This document shows, one piece after another, positions 25,012-33,683 of a stretch of 42,707 nucleotides of DNA. The stretch covers positions 1 to 42,707 of the forward strand of contig CBDUQI010000023.1 of NCBI GenBank assembly GCA_965369325.1. The letters are read 5' to 3'. The first letter of the stretch is position 1, and each line of letters opens with the position of its first letter. The notes under the pieces were generated by a model that was given only the letters and a program-made list of their open reading frames with translations, ran no database searches and was not told where the DNA came from. The stretch is from CBDUQI01 sp965369325 (GTDB taxonomy: Bacteria > Pseudomonadota > Gammaproteobacteria > Steroidobacterales > JBCBZW01). Both the position numbers and the translations under genes were made by a program.

Positions 25012-25779
25012 ATGACGGTGGCTAAGAAAGACCAAATTTGCGCGTTGCTCAAGAGCATCCAGACCGGCGATCCCGGTCCGATCGGCGTGGTGGCTGAAGC
25101 GAAGTACATTCAGCACAACCCGCAGACCCACGAAGGGAGTGAAGGTCTGGCCGCCCTATTTCAACGACTGTCCGAGACCTCACCCAGGGTAAATATCGTG
25201 CGGGTCTTTGAGGACGGGGACTTCGTCTTTGGGCATACAGAGTATGACTTTGCAACCCGCAAGATCGGCTTTGAAGTCTTCAGATTTGAGGACAACCAAG
25301 CGGTTGAGCATTGGGATAACATTCAGGAAAGGCAAGGGCCAAACCAATCCGGTCACACGATGGTGGACGGGCCTACAGAGGCTATTGATCTCGAACTAAC
25401 GGAACGCAACCGAGCGTTCGTCCGCGCTTTTGTTGAATCGGTACTCGTCGATGGGCAACTCGAGCGAATGACCGATTTTGTGGACGAGCACACCTACACT
25501 GAACACAACCCGCGACTCGGAGACGGCGTGGCCCTTCTGCGGGGCGAGTTGGAAGTCGCGCAGGCGAACGGGAGCAGGCGCATCAACTATCATCGCGTCC
25601 ATCGCGTTCTCGCCGAAGGGAGCTTTGTGCTTTGCGTCAGCGAGGGCAACTACGAGGACGTCCATACCGCCTTCTATGATCTATTTCGCCTGGCCAATGG
25701 CAAAATCGTGGAGCATTGGGACACGACCGAAAAAATTGCACCACCCAGCAAATGGAAAAACGACAACGGGAAGTTCTAA
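25012..25779 (+). CDS. Double SnoaL-like (NTF2-fold) protein
   Basis: 255-residue protein made of two similar SnoaL/NTF2-like domains. The repeat is visible as AEAKYIQHNPQ and VDEHTYTEHNP near the start of each half, and AVEHWDNIQE and IVEHWDTTEK near each end. Soluble, with no signal peptide. ATG 25012 has AGGA 9 bases upstream; ATG 25006 has it too close. It lies 112 bases after the nitric oxide reductase in the same orientation, and its stop overlaps the convergent DUF447 gene by 4 bases. The fold covers aldol condensing enzymes, isomerases and small ligand binders, so function is open. Confidence 0.75.
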   Translation: MTVAKKDQICALLKSIQTGDPGPIGVVAEAKYIQHNPQTHEGSEGLAALFQRLSETSPRVNIVRVFEDGDFVFGHTEYDFATRKIGFEVFRFEDNQAVEHWDNIQERQGPNQSGHTMVDGPTEAIDLELTERNRAFVRAFVESVLVDGQLERMTDFVDEHTYTEHNPRLGDGVALLRGELEVAQANGSRRINYHRVHRVLAEGSFVLCVSEGNYEDVHTAFYDLFRLANGKIVEHWDTTEKIAPPSKWKNDNGKF

Positions 25780-26336
25780 TCAGACTCGGCCCGGAACTGT
25801 TCGATGCGCGCCATCAGCCAACCCCAGGCTTCCTGCTCACGTGGGCCCGCGGTTTTCTCGATCGCAATGCTTAGATACGCCATTTCTTGATCGATTTTTT
25901 CGGCAGGAAGCATGTGCAACCGACTAACCAACACCGCAGCCTCAATCACTGCGGCCTGCGCACGGTTAAACCCGGCGAACGGCGCATGCGACTCGGCATA
26001 CACCTGTTGGGCAAACACACGTGGCCGCATCTCGTCGTGCTCGATACGCACCACTTCTAGTTCCCGATGCACCACCGTATTGGTCAAACGATTACCGCGG
26101 ATTCTCCGCGTCGGGCTCAGCGACCAGTCGCGGCGCCCGGTAAGACACCCCGCGAACACCCGCACATCATCCACCAGATTGATGACCGCACAGCCGGTGC
26201 TGCGCAGGTTCTCCAAGGTGCTCGACGGCTCGAACGGTGCCAACAACACCAGCCCGTCAACCTCACGCATGCCCATCGGCGCGATATGCGTTTGCCCGGC
26301 CGCATTGACGGTGGTTACCACGGTTTCCGTGATCAT
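25776..26336 (-). CDS. DUF447-family protein of the H4MPT gene set
   Basis: 186-residue protein that I recognise as DUF447. This family has a flavin-reductase-like split barrel and is found in methanogens and in bacteria with H4MPT-linked formaldehyde oxidation. The opening ITETVVTTVNAAGQTHIAPMG and LLAPFEPSSTLENLRST are typical. Function is not established; involvement in H4MPT synthesis is inferred from co-occurrence. Its ATG overlaps the stop of the DHPS-like gene (ATGA), so the two are coupled, and it ends the operon. Confidence 0.78.
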   Translation of the reverse strand: MITETVVTTVNAAGQTHIAPMGMREVDGLVLLAPFEPSSTLENLRSTGCAVINLVDDVRVFAGCLTGRRDWSLSPTRRIRGNRLTNTVVHRELEVVRIEHDEMRPRVFAQQVYAESHAPFAGFNRAQAAVIEAAVLVSRLHMLPAEKIDQEMAYLSIAIEKTAGPREQEAWGWLMARIEQFRAESD

Positions 26337-27766
26337 TCCTGGTCCTCTTCATCCGCTTGCCGGCGCGCTTTGCGGCTTGCCAGGGTGCTGCCTGGGGTAC
26401 GGTAACCGCGTTCGTCCACCTGAAGCTCGTCAGGTGGGAAACGGCGCGCGACGCCCCACTCAAGTTCATTGTCCTGCAGATAGCGTTTGCCCAGTTGCCA
26501 GGCGATCTGCGCCCGTGCAAGTTCCACCCCCAGATAAAACGCATGTCCGCCATCGCTATCCACATCCAGGCCTTCAAACAAATCGAACGGATCGCTTGCG
26601 CACTGAATGCCATCGCGGTTGTACACGTGCACGCCCTCCTCACTCACCTGAATGCGAAAGTTCCGGTCACGAATGGATGCTGCCGTTTCGCCTATTTCCG
26701 CTTTGGTGTACGGGAACGGTTTCTTATCGTGATGCACCATCAGCCCCGGATGGTATGCGCGCGGTAGCCGCCCCTCGCTATGTGCCAGATACATGATGCG
26801 TCGTGCCAGATCCGCCTCACGCACCGCGCTGCTGGCATGCCCGCTTACCTGTGTGCTCAGCACCGCGTCAATCCGTAGTTCCGAGATGACCCCCATCAGA
26901 ATTGCGGTAATACCACTGGTGTCGGCATCAGTCAGTTCGGTCACGTTACCAATCCCCATCATGATGGGGGCCTCCGGCAAGACCTCGCGTACGCTGCGGT
27001 AGCGCAGAATCGAATCAGTAAACCCAAAATGCACCGGATCCAGGATCGGGTCCAAATAATACTCGCGCCCTCTGGCCTGCATAAACTCTGCCGCCCGATA
27101 TAGCGACGACAAGTCGCCCGCCTGCTCGGGAATAAGCACCGGCGTACTTTCCACTTCGTCTACCAGATGCAGCGTGCTTTGTTTCAGGCTCAGTAGATAC
27201 GAAGCGCCCGCCAGCCCTGCGCGGCGCAGTTCATCCGGTTCTAGGGAATCCACACTCGCCGTCATCCCGGCGTCAGTCAACGCCTGCACCGCCTCTTCCA
27301 GATGCGCGAATGGCGTGCCCGGCAGGCAGCCAAGATCAATCACATCGGCGCCGGCCGCCACATACTGTTGTGCGCGGCTCACAATCTGCGCGACGCCTAT
27401 ATGCGGTGCGTCCACGATCTCGGCGAAAATTTTCACCCGATGCTGGGACAAGTCCGGCTTGCGGCCCCGCATGCCAAAGAACTCCGGCAGGTCTTTGAGA
27501 TCTTTCGGGCCGCGCTCTACGCTGACGCCAAATTTGTCCCGCAACGGGGCCAGATCGCCACCACACAGGCCGGGCACCAGAACCCGGTCGGCGCCGCGCG
27601 CATCGTCCAGCCGACGGGCAATCATGGCTGCAGTCATTAAGGCCGCCACCTTCAGCCCCAGGTCATGCACCTGGTAGTCGAATGTGCGCTTGGGCAATGC
27701 CGCAAGCTCCCGCTCCAGGCTCTCGCGGGCCAGATGTCCCGTCAGAAATAGGATACGCTCGGGCAC
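26333..27766 (-). CDS. Dihydropteroate-synthase-like protein of the H4MPT gene set (DUF6513-type N-terminus)
   Basis: 477-residue protein. The N-terminal region (PERILFLTGHLARESLERE) is the accessory domain seen in the methylotroph and archaeal DHPS-like family. The middle is a TIM barrel related to DHPS (GADVIDLGCLPGTP, ASVDSLEPDELRRA, IMMGIGNVTELTDADT). It lacks the canonical NITPDSFSDGG of true DHPS, which is present in folKP in this same window. In H4MPT synthesis it may act on the pterin/ribofuranosylaniline coupling step; that assignment is by family context and is inference. GTG start at 27766 shares one base with the upstream stop codon. Confidence 0.8.
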   Translation of the reverse strand: MPERILFLTGHLARESLERELAALPKRTFDYQVHDLGLKVAALMTAAMIARRLDDARGADRVLVPGLCGGDLAPLRDKFGVSVERGPKDLKDLPEFFGMRGRKPDLSQHRVKIFAEIVDAPHIGVAQIVSRAQQYVAAGADVIDLGCLPGTPFAHLEEAVQALTDAGMTASVDSLEPDELRRAGLAGASYLLSLKQSTLHLVDEVESTPVLIPEQAGDLSSLYRAAEFMQARGREYYLDPILDPVHFGFTDSILRYRSVREVLPEAPIMMGIGNVTELTDADTSGITAILMGVISELRIDAVLSTQVSGHASSAVREADLARRIMYLAHSEGRLPRAYHPGLMVHHDKKPFPYTKAEIGETAASIRDRNFRIQVSEEGVHVYNRDGIQCASDPFDLFEGLDVDSDGGHAFYLGVELARAQIAWQLGKRYLQDNELEWGVARRFPPDELQVDERGYRTPGSTLASRKARRQADEEDQE

Positions 27767-28146
27767 TAGTCGTCGTATTTGATGTATTTAAACCGCTGAT
27801 CCTCGGGCGTGCCCTCCAGCGCGCCTTCCGCAAGCCCCGGTTGCCATTGCACTACCTCTTCAATTTTTAGCGCCAGCTCAAAATCTTTATCCGTCACCCC
27901 TTTTGCGGCGTGATTCATCAACTTGACCACCACAAACGCATACGACGCGCTGATGTCCGGATGATGCCAGGCGGCTTCCGCCAGATGCCCCACCGTATTG
28001 ATTACCATCAGGGTGCCCTTCCATCCGCCGGTTTTGTACTTGCGCCGGATCCAGCCATTCTCGAAGTACCAGTGAGGCAACTCCCGCGCCAGGCGCGATT
28101 CGATCTCCTCCTGGGTGTAAGTCTTATCTTGCCGTCGATCGCCCAT
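27766..28146 (-). CDS. Pterin-4a-carbinolamine dehydratase-like (DCoH) protein
   Basis: 126-residue protein with the DCoH signature region: HLAEAAWHHPDISASYAFVV, then LMNHAAKGVTDKDFELALKIE. True members dehydrate 4a-hydroxytetrahydrobiopterin. No aromatic amino acid hydroxylase is seen here, and homologues sit in bacterial H4MPT clusters, so a role in that pterin's synthesis is more likely. The frame is open to 28275. The ATG at 28146 has AAGGGAG close upstream and removes an unrelated N-terminal tail. First gene of a three-gene minus-strand operon; divergent from the RibD-C-like gene. Confidence 0.82.
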   Translation of the reverse strand: MGDRRQDKTYTQEEIESRLARELPHWYFENGWIRRKYKTGGWKGTLMVINTVGHLAEAAWHHPDISASYAFVVVKLMNHAAKGVTDKDFELALKIEEVVQWQPGLAEGALEGTPEDQRFKYIKYDD

Positions 28147-28249
28147 GTGGCACTCCCTTGGTATTCCATGCGGGACCACAGGTGGCCACCGCTGCCGACC
28201 CAAGCAAGTGTAAACTATCGAACCTGTCATCCCGAATTCTGGAAACCAC

Positions 28250-29152
28250 TTGGCCGCAACCGAACGTACCGTCACTCAGTTAGTGCCCACCACTGGCGAG
28301 CAACTACCGGTGTCGTCACTGTATCTACAGCAGCGCATCGGTCACAGCACCTCATCCGCGCCCTGGATTTATGCAAACTTTACAGCCAGCCTGGATGGGC
28401 GTATCGCCGTCGCGCAGCCAGACACTGCGCACCACATCGTCCCGGCCGCCCTGGCCTCGGCGATCGACTGGGATTTGTTTACGCAGTTGCAAGCGCATGC
28501 GGATTGCTTGGTGACTCACGGGGGCTACCTGCGTGCGCTCGCACGGGGGCAGCACGGAAATATCCTGCAGATAGGCGTGCGACCCGCACAAGTGCATCTG
28601 GCGCAGTGGCGCAAGCAACAGGGCTGGCACGAACAGCCTGCGGTGGTGATTCTGAGTATGTCGTTGGACTTTGAATTGCCAGAGACGTTGCGTGCACACG
28701 CGCAGCGGGTGACGGTGCTGACGGGATCAACCGCGCCAGATACTCGCGCGGATGCTCTCGCCCGACAGGGGTGCACCGTGCTAAGACGGCAGGAGACTTT
28801 TGATACCTCCGCTGGGGATGCCATCAGCGGGCCGACCCTCGCCGCCTGTCTAACGGAGCACGGGTATCAGCGTGTCTACATCCAAGCCGGCCCGGACATT
28901 GTGCGCTCGCTGATTCAGCATCGATTGCTGGCGCGGTTTTATCTCACCCAAAGCCATTGCCTGCTGGCGGGCGATGAGGCCACCAGCCTAATGCAGGGCC
29001 CTTGTCTGGCGAACGGGCAGATGCGACTGGTGAGCCTCTATGCAAGCGGATCGCACGCTGCAGCCTCAACGGATACCGGGCCGGGGCAGTTTTTTATGGG
29101 GTTTGACTGTGAAGCATCAATGCGGCCCCAGTCTCAGACGACTGAGCGTTAA
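28250..29152 (+). CDS. RibD C-terminal-domain (DHFR-fold) reductase, candidate dihydromethanopterin reductase
   Basis: 300-residue protein with only the reductase domain of RibD, no deaminase domain. WIYANFTASLDGRIAV is the hallmark entry to this DHFR-like fold; YIQAGPDIVRSLIQHRL is the later NADPH-side motif. The start is TTG 28250 with a weak GGAAA upstream; no better start precedes WIYANF. Placed between two H4MPT operons, it is a good candidate for reducing dihydro- to tetrahydromethanopterin, a task done by DHFR-related DmrA in Methylobacterium. A riboflavin-pathway role is less likely because no other rib gene is near. Confidence 0.75.
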   Translation: MAATERTVTQLVPTTGEQLPVSSLYLQQRIGHSTSSAPWIYANFTASLDGRIAVAQPDTAHHIVPAALASAIDWDLFTQLQAHADCLVTHGGYLRALARGQHGNILQIGVRPAQVHLAQWRKQQGWHEQPAVVILSMSLDFELPETLRAHAQRVTVLTGSTAPDTRADALARQGCTVLRRQETFDTSAGDAISGPTLAACLTEHGYQRVYIQAGPDIVRSLIQHRLLARFYLTQSHCLLAGDEATSLMQGPCLANGQMRLVSLYASGSHAAASTDTGPGQFFMGFDCEASMRPQSQTTER

Positions 29153-29167
29153 TGCAGATATGGGGTC

Positions 29168-29185
29168 CCCGCGCGAACGCGCGGG
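29168..29185. terminator. Bidirectional hairpin between convergent genes
   Basis: Near-perfect palindrome CCCGCGCG-AA-CGCGCGGG between the ends of the RibD-C-like gene (plus) and fae (minus). It has high GC but no T run on either side, so it is probably a Rho-assisted or message-stabilising end for both. Confidence 0.5.
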
Positions 29186-29196
29186 AACCTCCGGTC

Positions 29197-29709
29197 TTAT
29201 ACGACGTTCGCCCCAAACGGGTGATCGGTGTTCTTCAGTGAACACACCTCAGCCGCCGTTGGCGTATTAGCCACCGCGCGCTGCAGTGCCTCTTTGGTTG
29301 CTTCGTAGTTGTACTTTTCGATCTTGGCATCATCCGTGGCTTCCCAATGGATGAATACGCCAACGCAGATAAACAGATCATCAGCCTCGTCAGCCGGAAT
29401 AGTGCCGTCATCAACACAATCCACTACCGCTTTGGCGACCGCTTTTTGAGCGGGTCCGAACATCTGCACGGCCTGGGTGGCCCCTTTGATGGTTACTTTG
29501 TTGAACATCAGGGTATTCGGTTTCGCCGGCACGTTGGGTGAGATCACCGCCAGCAGGCTGGTGAACCCATCTTTGTTGTTCACCAGTCCGTTACAGAATG
29601 CGGTTTCCACCGCCGAGCCACGCGGGCCAACCAACAGGTCGATGTGGGCGACTTCATTGCCGTCGCCTACCAAAGATTCACCGACACACACTCCAGTAAT
29701 TTTCGCCAT
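29197..29709 (-). CDS. fae: Formaldehyde-activating enzyme
   Basis: 170-residue enzyme that condenses formaldehyde with tetrahydromethanopterin to methylene-H4MPT in the cytoplasm. Matches the Methylobacterium protein over almost its whole length: VGDGNEVAHIDLLVGPRGS with the conserved His22, ETAFCNGLVNNKDGFTSLLA, and GVFIHWEATDDAKI. The frame is open to 29763. ATG 29709 follows GAGGAG and gives the family start MAKITGV. Last gene of the fhcD operon, 78 bases after the citG-like gene; its own promoter there is possible, since Fae is usually very abundant. Confidence 0.97.
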   Translation of the reverse strand: MAKITGVCVGESLVGDGNEVAHIDLLVGPRGSAVETAFCNGLVNNKDGFTSLLAVISPNVPAKPNTLMFNKVTIKGATQAVQMFGPAQKAVAKAVVDCVDDGTIPADEADDLFICVGVFIHWEATDDAKIEKYNYEATKEALQRAVANTPTAAEVCSLKNTDHPFGANVV

Positions 29710-29787
29710 TTTCCACTCCTCACTTGAACTAGGACCCGCGCGATACTTCCCCCCGCCGGTCATTCCCCCGATACGCCTGAGTAGTAT

Positions 29788-30687
29788 TTAGGCCACCGGC
29801 GTATCTGTTAACAATTCTTGCAGGTGGAAGGCCAGCAATGTAGCCACGGTCAGGTCAGCGCTGGTACCGGGATTGAGCCCGTCACGTTTTAGCGCCCGAT
29901 CAAACTGCATTAGCGAATCCTGCATTTGCTGCACCTGAGCGCACGCCAGCATCTGATCGCGCAGCCTCCCCCCCTGCGACATCACCTCTGTCGCCTTGTC
30001 CCTCCCGAATTTTCGAACAATATGCGAGTCCGGTATCTCCGCAAGGAAACTTAAGTATACCCCAACCGTTGCCCAGTCGAAGGGCACCGCACGTTGTTCG
30101 CGCCAGAACCCCAGTGCTTCTAGACCGGGCCCGAAAATCCCGCTGTAATCGCTTATGTACTCATAAGCAATTCGATCACGTTTTGCGGCACTGGCCATTG
30201 CCGCAAGCAACGTCACCCGCGCGCGCTCGGCCACATCGTGCTGCTTCGTTTTACCCAACCCGGCCGGTTGTGCCAGCGAAATTGCGTCAAATGCATCCTG
30301 TGCATCCGCGACGCTCAACCTTGCCAATGTACGACGCAAACGTTCCTGCAAGTCATCACCACCATCCATCTCGTACATACAGTGCGCTAGGGGTGCGGCC
30401 AGCAGGACGATACCTAGATTAGTGTTACAACCCACCGCTGCATGGGTCGCCCGGATGCTGCTCAATATCCGCTCACCAACGCTGCCATCAGCGCCACCAA
30501 GCGGATTCGCCACAACATGCGCGCTAACACGAAACTGCTCGAGCACCATGTTGTGCCCAGCCCCATGCTCACCCACGTTGCCCGGCTTGAGCGCGGTCAG
30601 CTCCTGCAGACAACTGCGCAGCACCGCCCCGGCCACTGGGTTGCTCGGTTGTCCCTTGTACGACGCTGATGCCTTGACGCCCGGCAT
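29788..30687 (-). CDS. CitG-like (triphosphoribosyl-dephospho-CoA synthase family) protein
   Basis: 299-residue protein of the CitG/MdcB superfamily. KPGNVGEHGAGHNM is the family's entry motif, and ATHAAVGCNTNLGIVLLAAPLAH and GLNPGTSADLTVATLL are also typical. Classical members make the citrate or malonate lyase prosthetic group. Members within H4MPT operons have no citrate lyase beside them and are presumed to serve C1 cofactor synthesis, with the exact step unproven. The frame is open to 30768, overlapping mch. ATG 30687 lies 7 bases after the mch stop and is my choice. Confidence 0.8.
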   Translation of the reverse strand: MPGVKASASYKGQPSNPVAGAVLRSCLQELTALKPGNVGEHGAGHNMVLEQFRVSAHVVANPLGGADGSVGERILSSIRATHAAVGCNTNLGIVLLAAPLAHCMYEMDGGDDLQERLRRTLARLSVADAQDAFDAISLAQPAGLGKTKQHDVAERARVTLLAAMASAAKRDRIAYEYISDYSGIFGPGLEALGFWREQRAVPFDWATVGVYLSFLAEIPDSHIVRKFGRDKATEVMSQGGRLRDQMLACAQVQQMQDSLMQFDRALKRDGLNPGTSADLTVATLLAFHLQELLTDTPVA

Positions 30688-30694
30688 CTGTCTG

Positions 30695-31681
30695 TTACAA
30701 ACCGAACGAGTGTTTAAGCAAGGCCTCATCCACCCGGCCGGCACGGAAAGTGCGCCCACTGCGGACACTGGTCACCGCAACACGGGCGGGGCTGAACAAC
30801 AGTGGATCGATTTTAAAAAAGTCGTAGTCGTAGTGCTTGAATACCGTCGCGAAGGGCTTGCCGTAGTCGCGCGAGCTGCTGCTCGGCAGTTCCTCAGCCA
30901 ATGCCTGCGCGGCGGCGTCTTCGGTGTCCACCCACAGATGCACATCGCCACCAAAGAGAATGGTGTCGTTGGTACGGCCCATCGCCAGCATGTCGTCATT
31001 GCTGGGCGGTGGTAGCGGTGTGTTGCCTACACCTTCAAGCACTGCCGCTAACGGGAACTTAAGTTCATGCGCTTTGTGCATCGCCACTTCCACCACCCGA
31101 GCGGCAATCTGAGTCACACCTGCCAGACTGCCGGTAGGTGTCAGCACCAGCGTTAGCGCGCCGGGCGACACACCGCATGCCTCAGCGATGGCACGCGTTA
31201 GCACCGGTGGCGGTGTGTTAGATGTTTCCAATACCAGGCAACTGTGCTCAGCGTGATCAACGTAACGCAGCTCTTTCAGCAATGCCTCTTTGCCCGCCAG
31301 CGCGCGCCCTGGGCCAGAGCCCAGTGCATTAAACTTAGGCGTCTTATCGTGGTGCAAATGCCAACCCGCGTACTGACTGCACAGGCATGCCAGCAATGGT
31401 TGGCTGGTGCTGACCTGAACCTGCCATGGCCAATCGACAAAAGTTGACTGTGCGCTGAGTGATACGCGTCCCAGGTCGGCCATACAGATGCGGGCGATCA
31501 GCACTCCGGCAGCGAAGCTGCCGGGGCAGGCAATGCCCGCATCCACAATGGTCACGCCTGCTTCGTCCTGACTGACAATGACGCGCAGTGCATCGGCGTT
31601 AGCAATCAGCTCGCGCACGCGGGGCAGCGCGGAATGATTCACACTGATATGTGCGCCAGGCATGGCGTTGCTTACACGCAC
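30695..31681 (-). CDS. mch: Methenyl-tetrahydromethanopterin cyclohydrolase
   Basis: Up to 328 residues. Converts methenyl-H4MPT to 5-formyl-H4MPT, the step between MtdB and the formyltransferase. Family segments: DAGIACPGSFAAGVLIARIC, FNALGSGPGRALAGKE, and GRTNDTILFGGDVHLWVDTED. The GTG at 31681 overlaps the mtdB stop by 10 bases. ATG 31663 (residue 7) is an equally good start, and neither has a strong ribosome binding site, so the N-terminus is uncertain by six residues. Confidence 0.95.
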   Translation of the reverse strand: MRVSNAMPGAHISVNHSALPRVRELIANADALRVIVSQDEAGVTIVDAGIACPGSFAAGVLIARICMADLGRVSLSAQSTFVDWPWQVQVSTSQPLLACLCSQYAGWHLHHDKTPKFNALGSGPGRALAGKEALLKELRYVDHAEHSCLVLETSNTPPPVLTRAIAEACGVSPGALTLVLTPTGSLAGVTQIAARVVEVAMHKAHELKFPLAAVLEGVGNTPLPPPSNDDMLAMGRTNDTILFGGDVHLWVDTEDAAAQALAEELPSSSSRDYGKPFATVFKHYDYDFFKIDPLLFSPARVAVTSVRSGRTFRAGRVDEALLKHSFGL

Positions 31682-32571
31682 TCGCGCGCCAGCAAGAACG
31701 CGTCCGGAAAATCCAGCACCTGCGCCGAATCGGCGCTCTGCATCTGCTTGAGCAAGCCTGACTGAACCTTGTACTTAATATTACCTATGGCCAGTGCGCC
31801 GATGCCCGAGGCGCTCCCCGCACCGGTGTTGACACTGGCATCTTTGTCCGTGGCCTCAACGCCTTCGATGCCGCTGGGTGGCACCGCGTTAACGTCGGCC
31901 AGCACGCGCGCCCGAGGTGCTTGTGTCAGTAGTGCTTGATCCAGAATGCGAATACCGGCCTTGGCGCTGGTAACGACCACGTCAGCGTCCATCAGTGCCT
32001 GCTGCTTTGCGGCGGCGTCCTGCGCTGACAACCAAGGAATGTCTACGTCGTAACGCTCGAGAAAACCACGCGCTGCCGCTTCCCGCTCGGGCTTAGGCGA
32101 GGTCAGCCGTGCCAACGCCACCTCGCCGCCCTGCCGGTGAATAAGCACGGCCGTGCACAAGCCGACCGGCCCGCCACCGAAAATAACCGCTTTGCGCCCC
32201 GCATACCCCTCACCGGTTTGCTCACGCAGACGTTTCTCGGCCAATGCCACCAGCGCGGCCGCCGTGGTGTAGGCCCCGTTCGGGTCCGCCATCACCGACA
32301 CTTCAAACGGCGGCACCTGTCCTTTGCGCGCGGCGGCAAGCATGTCGGCCGCCAGATTTACATCCCAACCACCGAGAAACACTGCCGTCTCGCGAAAGCG
32401 CCCCGGAGGGCGCGAAAATATCGCGTCCTGTACCAGCGCGGTCACATCACTCGCACTAACACCCGTGTACGGAACAACGTGCTGATAACCCGCATCGATA
32501 GCCATGTTCACATCGAACGGGCTTACGTTCGCTGCCGGAGACAAGAAATGTAAAATGCGTGCCGCGCTCAA
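31672..32571 (-). CDS. mtdB: NAD(P)-dependent methylene-tetrahydromethanopterin dehydrogenase
   Basis: 299-residue enzyme that oxidises methylene-H4MPT to methenyl-H4MPT. The N-terminus ILHFLSPAANVSPFDVNMA is typical of MtdB. The dinucleotide-binding glycines GGGPVG are at residues 132-137, followed by DADVVVTSAKAGI. It starts with TTG at 32571 overlapping the mptG stop (TTGA), with GGTGG a little upstream; no ATG or GTG in a better place gives the conserved N-terminus. MtdA-like, folate-active relatives are shorter and differ here, so the H4MPT assignment is firm given its neighbours. Confidence 0.94.
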   Translation of the reverse strand: MSAARILHFLSPAANVSPFDVNMAIDAGYQHVVPYTGVSASDVTALVQDAIFSRPPGRFRETAVFLGGWDVNLAADMLAAARKGQVPPFEVSVMADPNGAYTTAAALVALAEKRLREQTGEGYAGRKAVIFGGGPVGLCTAVLIHRQGGEVALARLTSPKPEREAAARGFLERYDVDIPWLSAQDAAAKQQALMDADVVVTSAKAGIRILDQALLTQAPRARVLADVNAVPPSGIEGVEATDKDASVNTGAGSASGIGALAIGNIKYKVQSGLLKQMQSADSAQVLDFPDAFLLARECV

Positions 32572-33644
32572 CGTGTTGCCACCTGTTCAGTTGCCGGATG
32601 TAGCTGATCCGTGCCCGTGCTCACCGTGCCACCCGCGTTGCGCGCCTGGCACACCATAAAACTTAAACTTGGCTGATCGCCAAACTGAGTCTCCGCGCGC
32701 AGCCGCAGATCCTGTGCATCTCGTGCGCTACGGCACACGATAAAGCCGGTCGGTCCCCAGGAGCTTTGCCCGCGCGCACGATAGTGTTGAGCACCCGCCC
32801 AATCCAATACGCTGCCGACCGCTTTGCTGGCATAGCGCCCGCCCTGGATCGGCGCAAAGTAGTCACCCACCTGGGCCTGCAACTCGCTGATCGCCTCACC
32901 GAAACAATCCAGATCGTGTTCAGCCAGAGCGGGCAGCGCTTCCAGCAATGTAAGGCGGCACAAGTGCGATGCCAGCACATGACTAAACGGTGGCAAGCGT
33001 TTGAACGCGTCTTTTTCTTCTTCTCCGGCGACGCCGCTAGCACTTGTGTCGAACACGAGCAGCAGCCTCCAATCGCTCGGAAACGGCATGCGGCTGACAA
33101 TTGGCGGCGGACGATCGCGCACACCCCGACCGCCATCCACCAGAAACCCACCCAAATCAAAAGCCCCCACGCCAATGCCGGACCGCGCACCGCGACCAAG
33201 CAATTCGGCGACGCGTGCGGTACTTAACTGAAGACCAAATAATTCGCAGATGCCCACACCCACAGCCAGTGCCAGTTGGGTACCGGAGCCGAGGCCGGTA
33301 TGGGCCGGAATAGCCTCTTGCACGGTGACCGCCACACCACTCGGCAGACGTATCTGCCGCGCGATCCGCGCGGCGTACTGCTGCGCCCGTTCGGCGTGCT
33401 CGCCCTCAGCGGTGATGCCGCAATGGCGGGTGACCTTGACGATGGTCTGCGGATGCTCAAGCGCCAATCCGGCACCGCCGAAGCGCCGAGCTCGATCAAC
33501 TTCACCCGCGCCCTTGGGGTTGCCAAAAGTGCTGGCCGTACGCCCGCTCGGATCCATGAACCCCATGTGCAGGCGCGCGGGAGCGCATATGCGCACCTCG
33601 TACCCGTCCGCCGGTGTCTGCTCGCCCGTCAATCGCTCCCCCAT
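32568..33644 (-). CDS. mptG: Beta-ribofuranosylaminobenzene 5'-phosphate synthase
   Basis: 358-residue GHMP-kinase-fold enzyme that joins 4-hydroxybenzoate or 4-aminobenzoate to PRPP with loss of CO2, the committed step of methanopterin synthesis. ICAPARLHMGFMDPSG opens the domain. HTGLGSGTQLAL at residues 115-126 is the GHMP glycine motif, and RGARSGIGVGAFDLGGFLVDGG follows. ATG 33644. Located 39 bases after fhcD and directly coupled to mtdB. The presence of pabB upstream fits the demand for aminobenzoate. Confidence 0.92.
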   Translation of the reverse strand: MGERLTGEQTPADGYEVRICAPARLHMGFMDPSGRTASTFGNPKGAGEVDRARRFGGAGLALEHPQTIVKVTRHCGITAEGEHAERAQQYAARIARQIRLPSGVAVTVQEAIPAHTGLGSGTQLALAVGVGICELFGLQLSTARVAELLGRGARSGIGVGAFDLGGFLVDGGRGVRDRPPPIVSRMPFPSDWRLLLVFDTSASGVAGEEEKDAFKRLPPFSHVLASHLCRLTLLEALPALAEHDLDCFGEAISELQAQVGDYFAPIQGGRYASKAVGSVLDWAGAQHYRARGQSSWGPTGFIVCRSARDAQDLRLRAETQFGDQPSLSFMVCQARNAGGTVSTGTDQLHPATEQVATR

Positions 33645-33683
33645 AGAGGCCGTGTTATGCGCTCGCTGCCTGCGGGCCCACTG

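Noticed and set aside
25912..26796. 294-codon plus-strand ORF
   Set aside because: Runs antisense across the DUF447 and DHPS-like genes, with no ribosome site and low-complexity translation.
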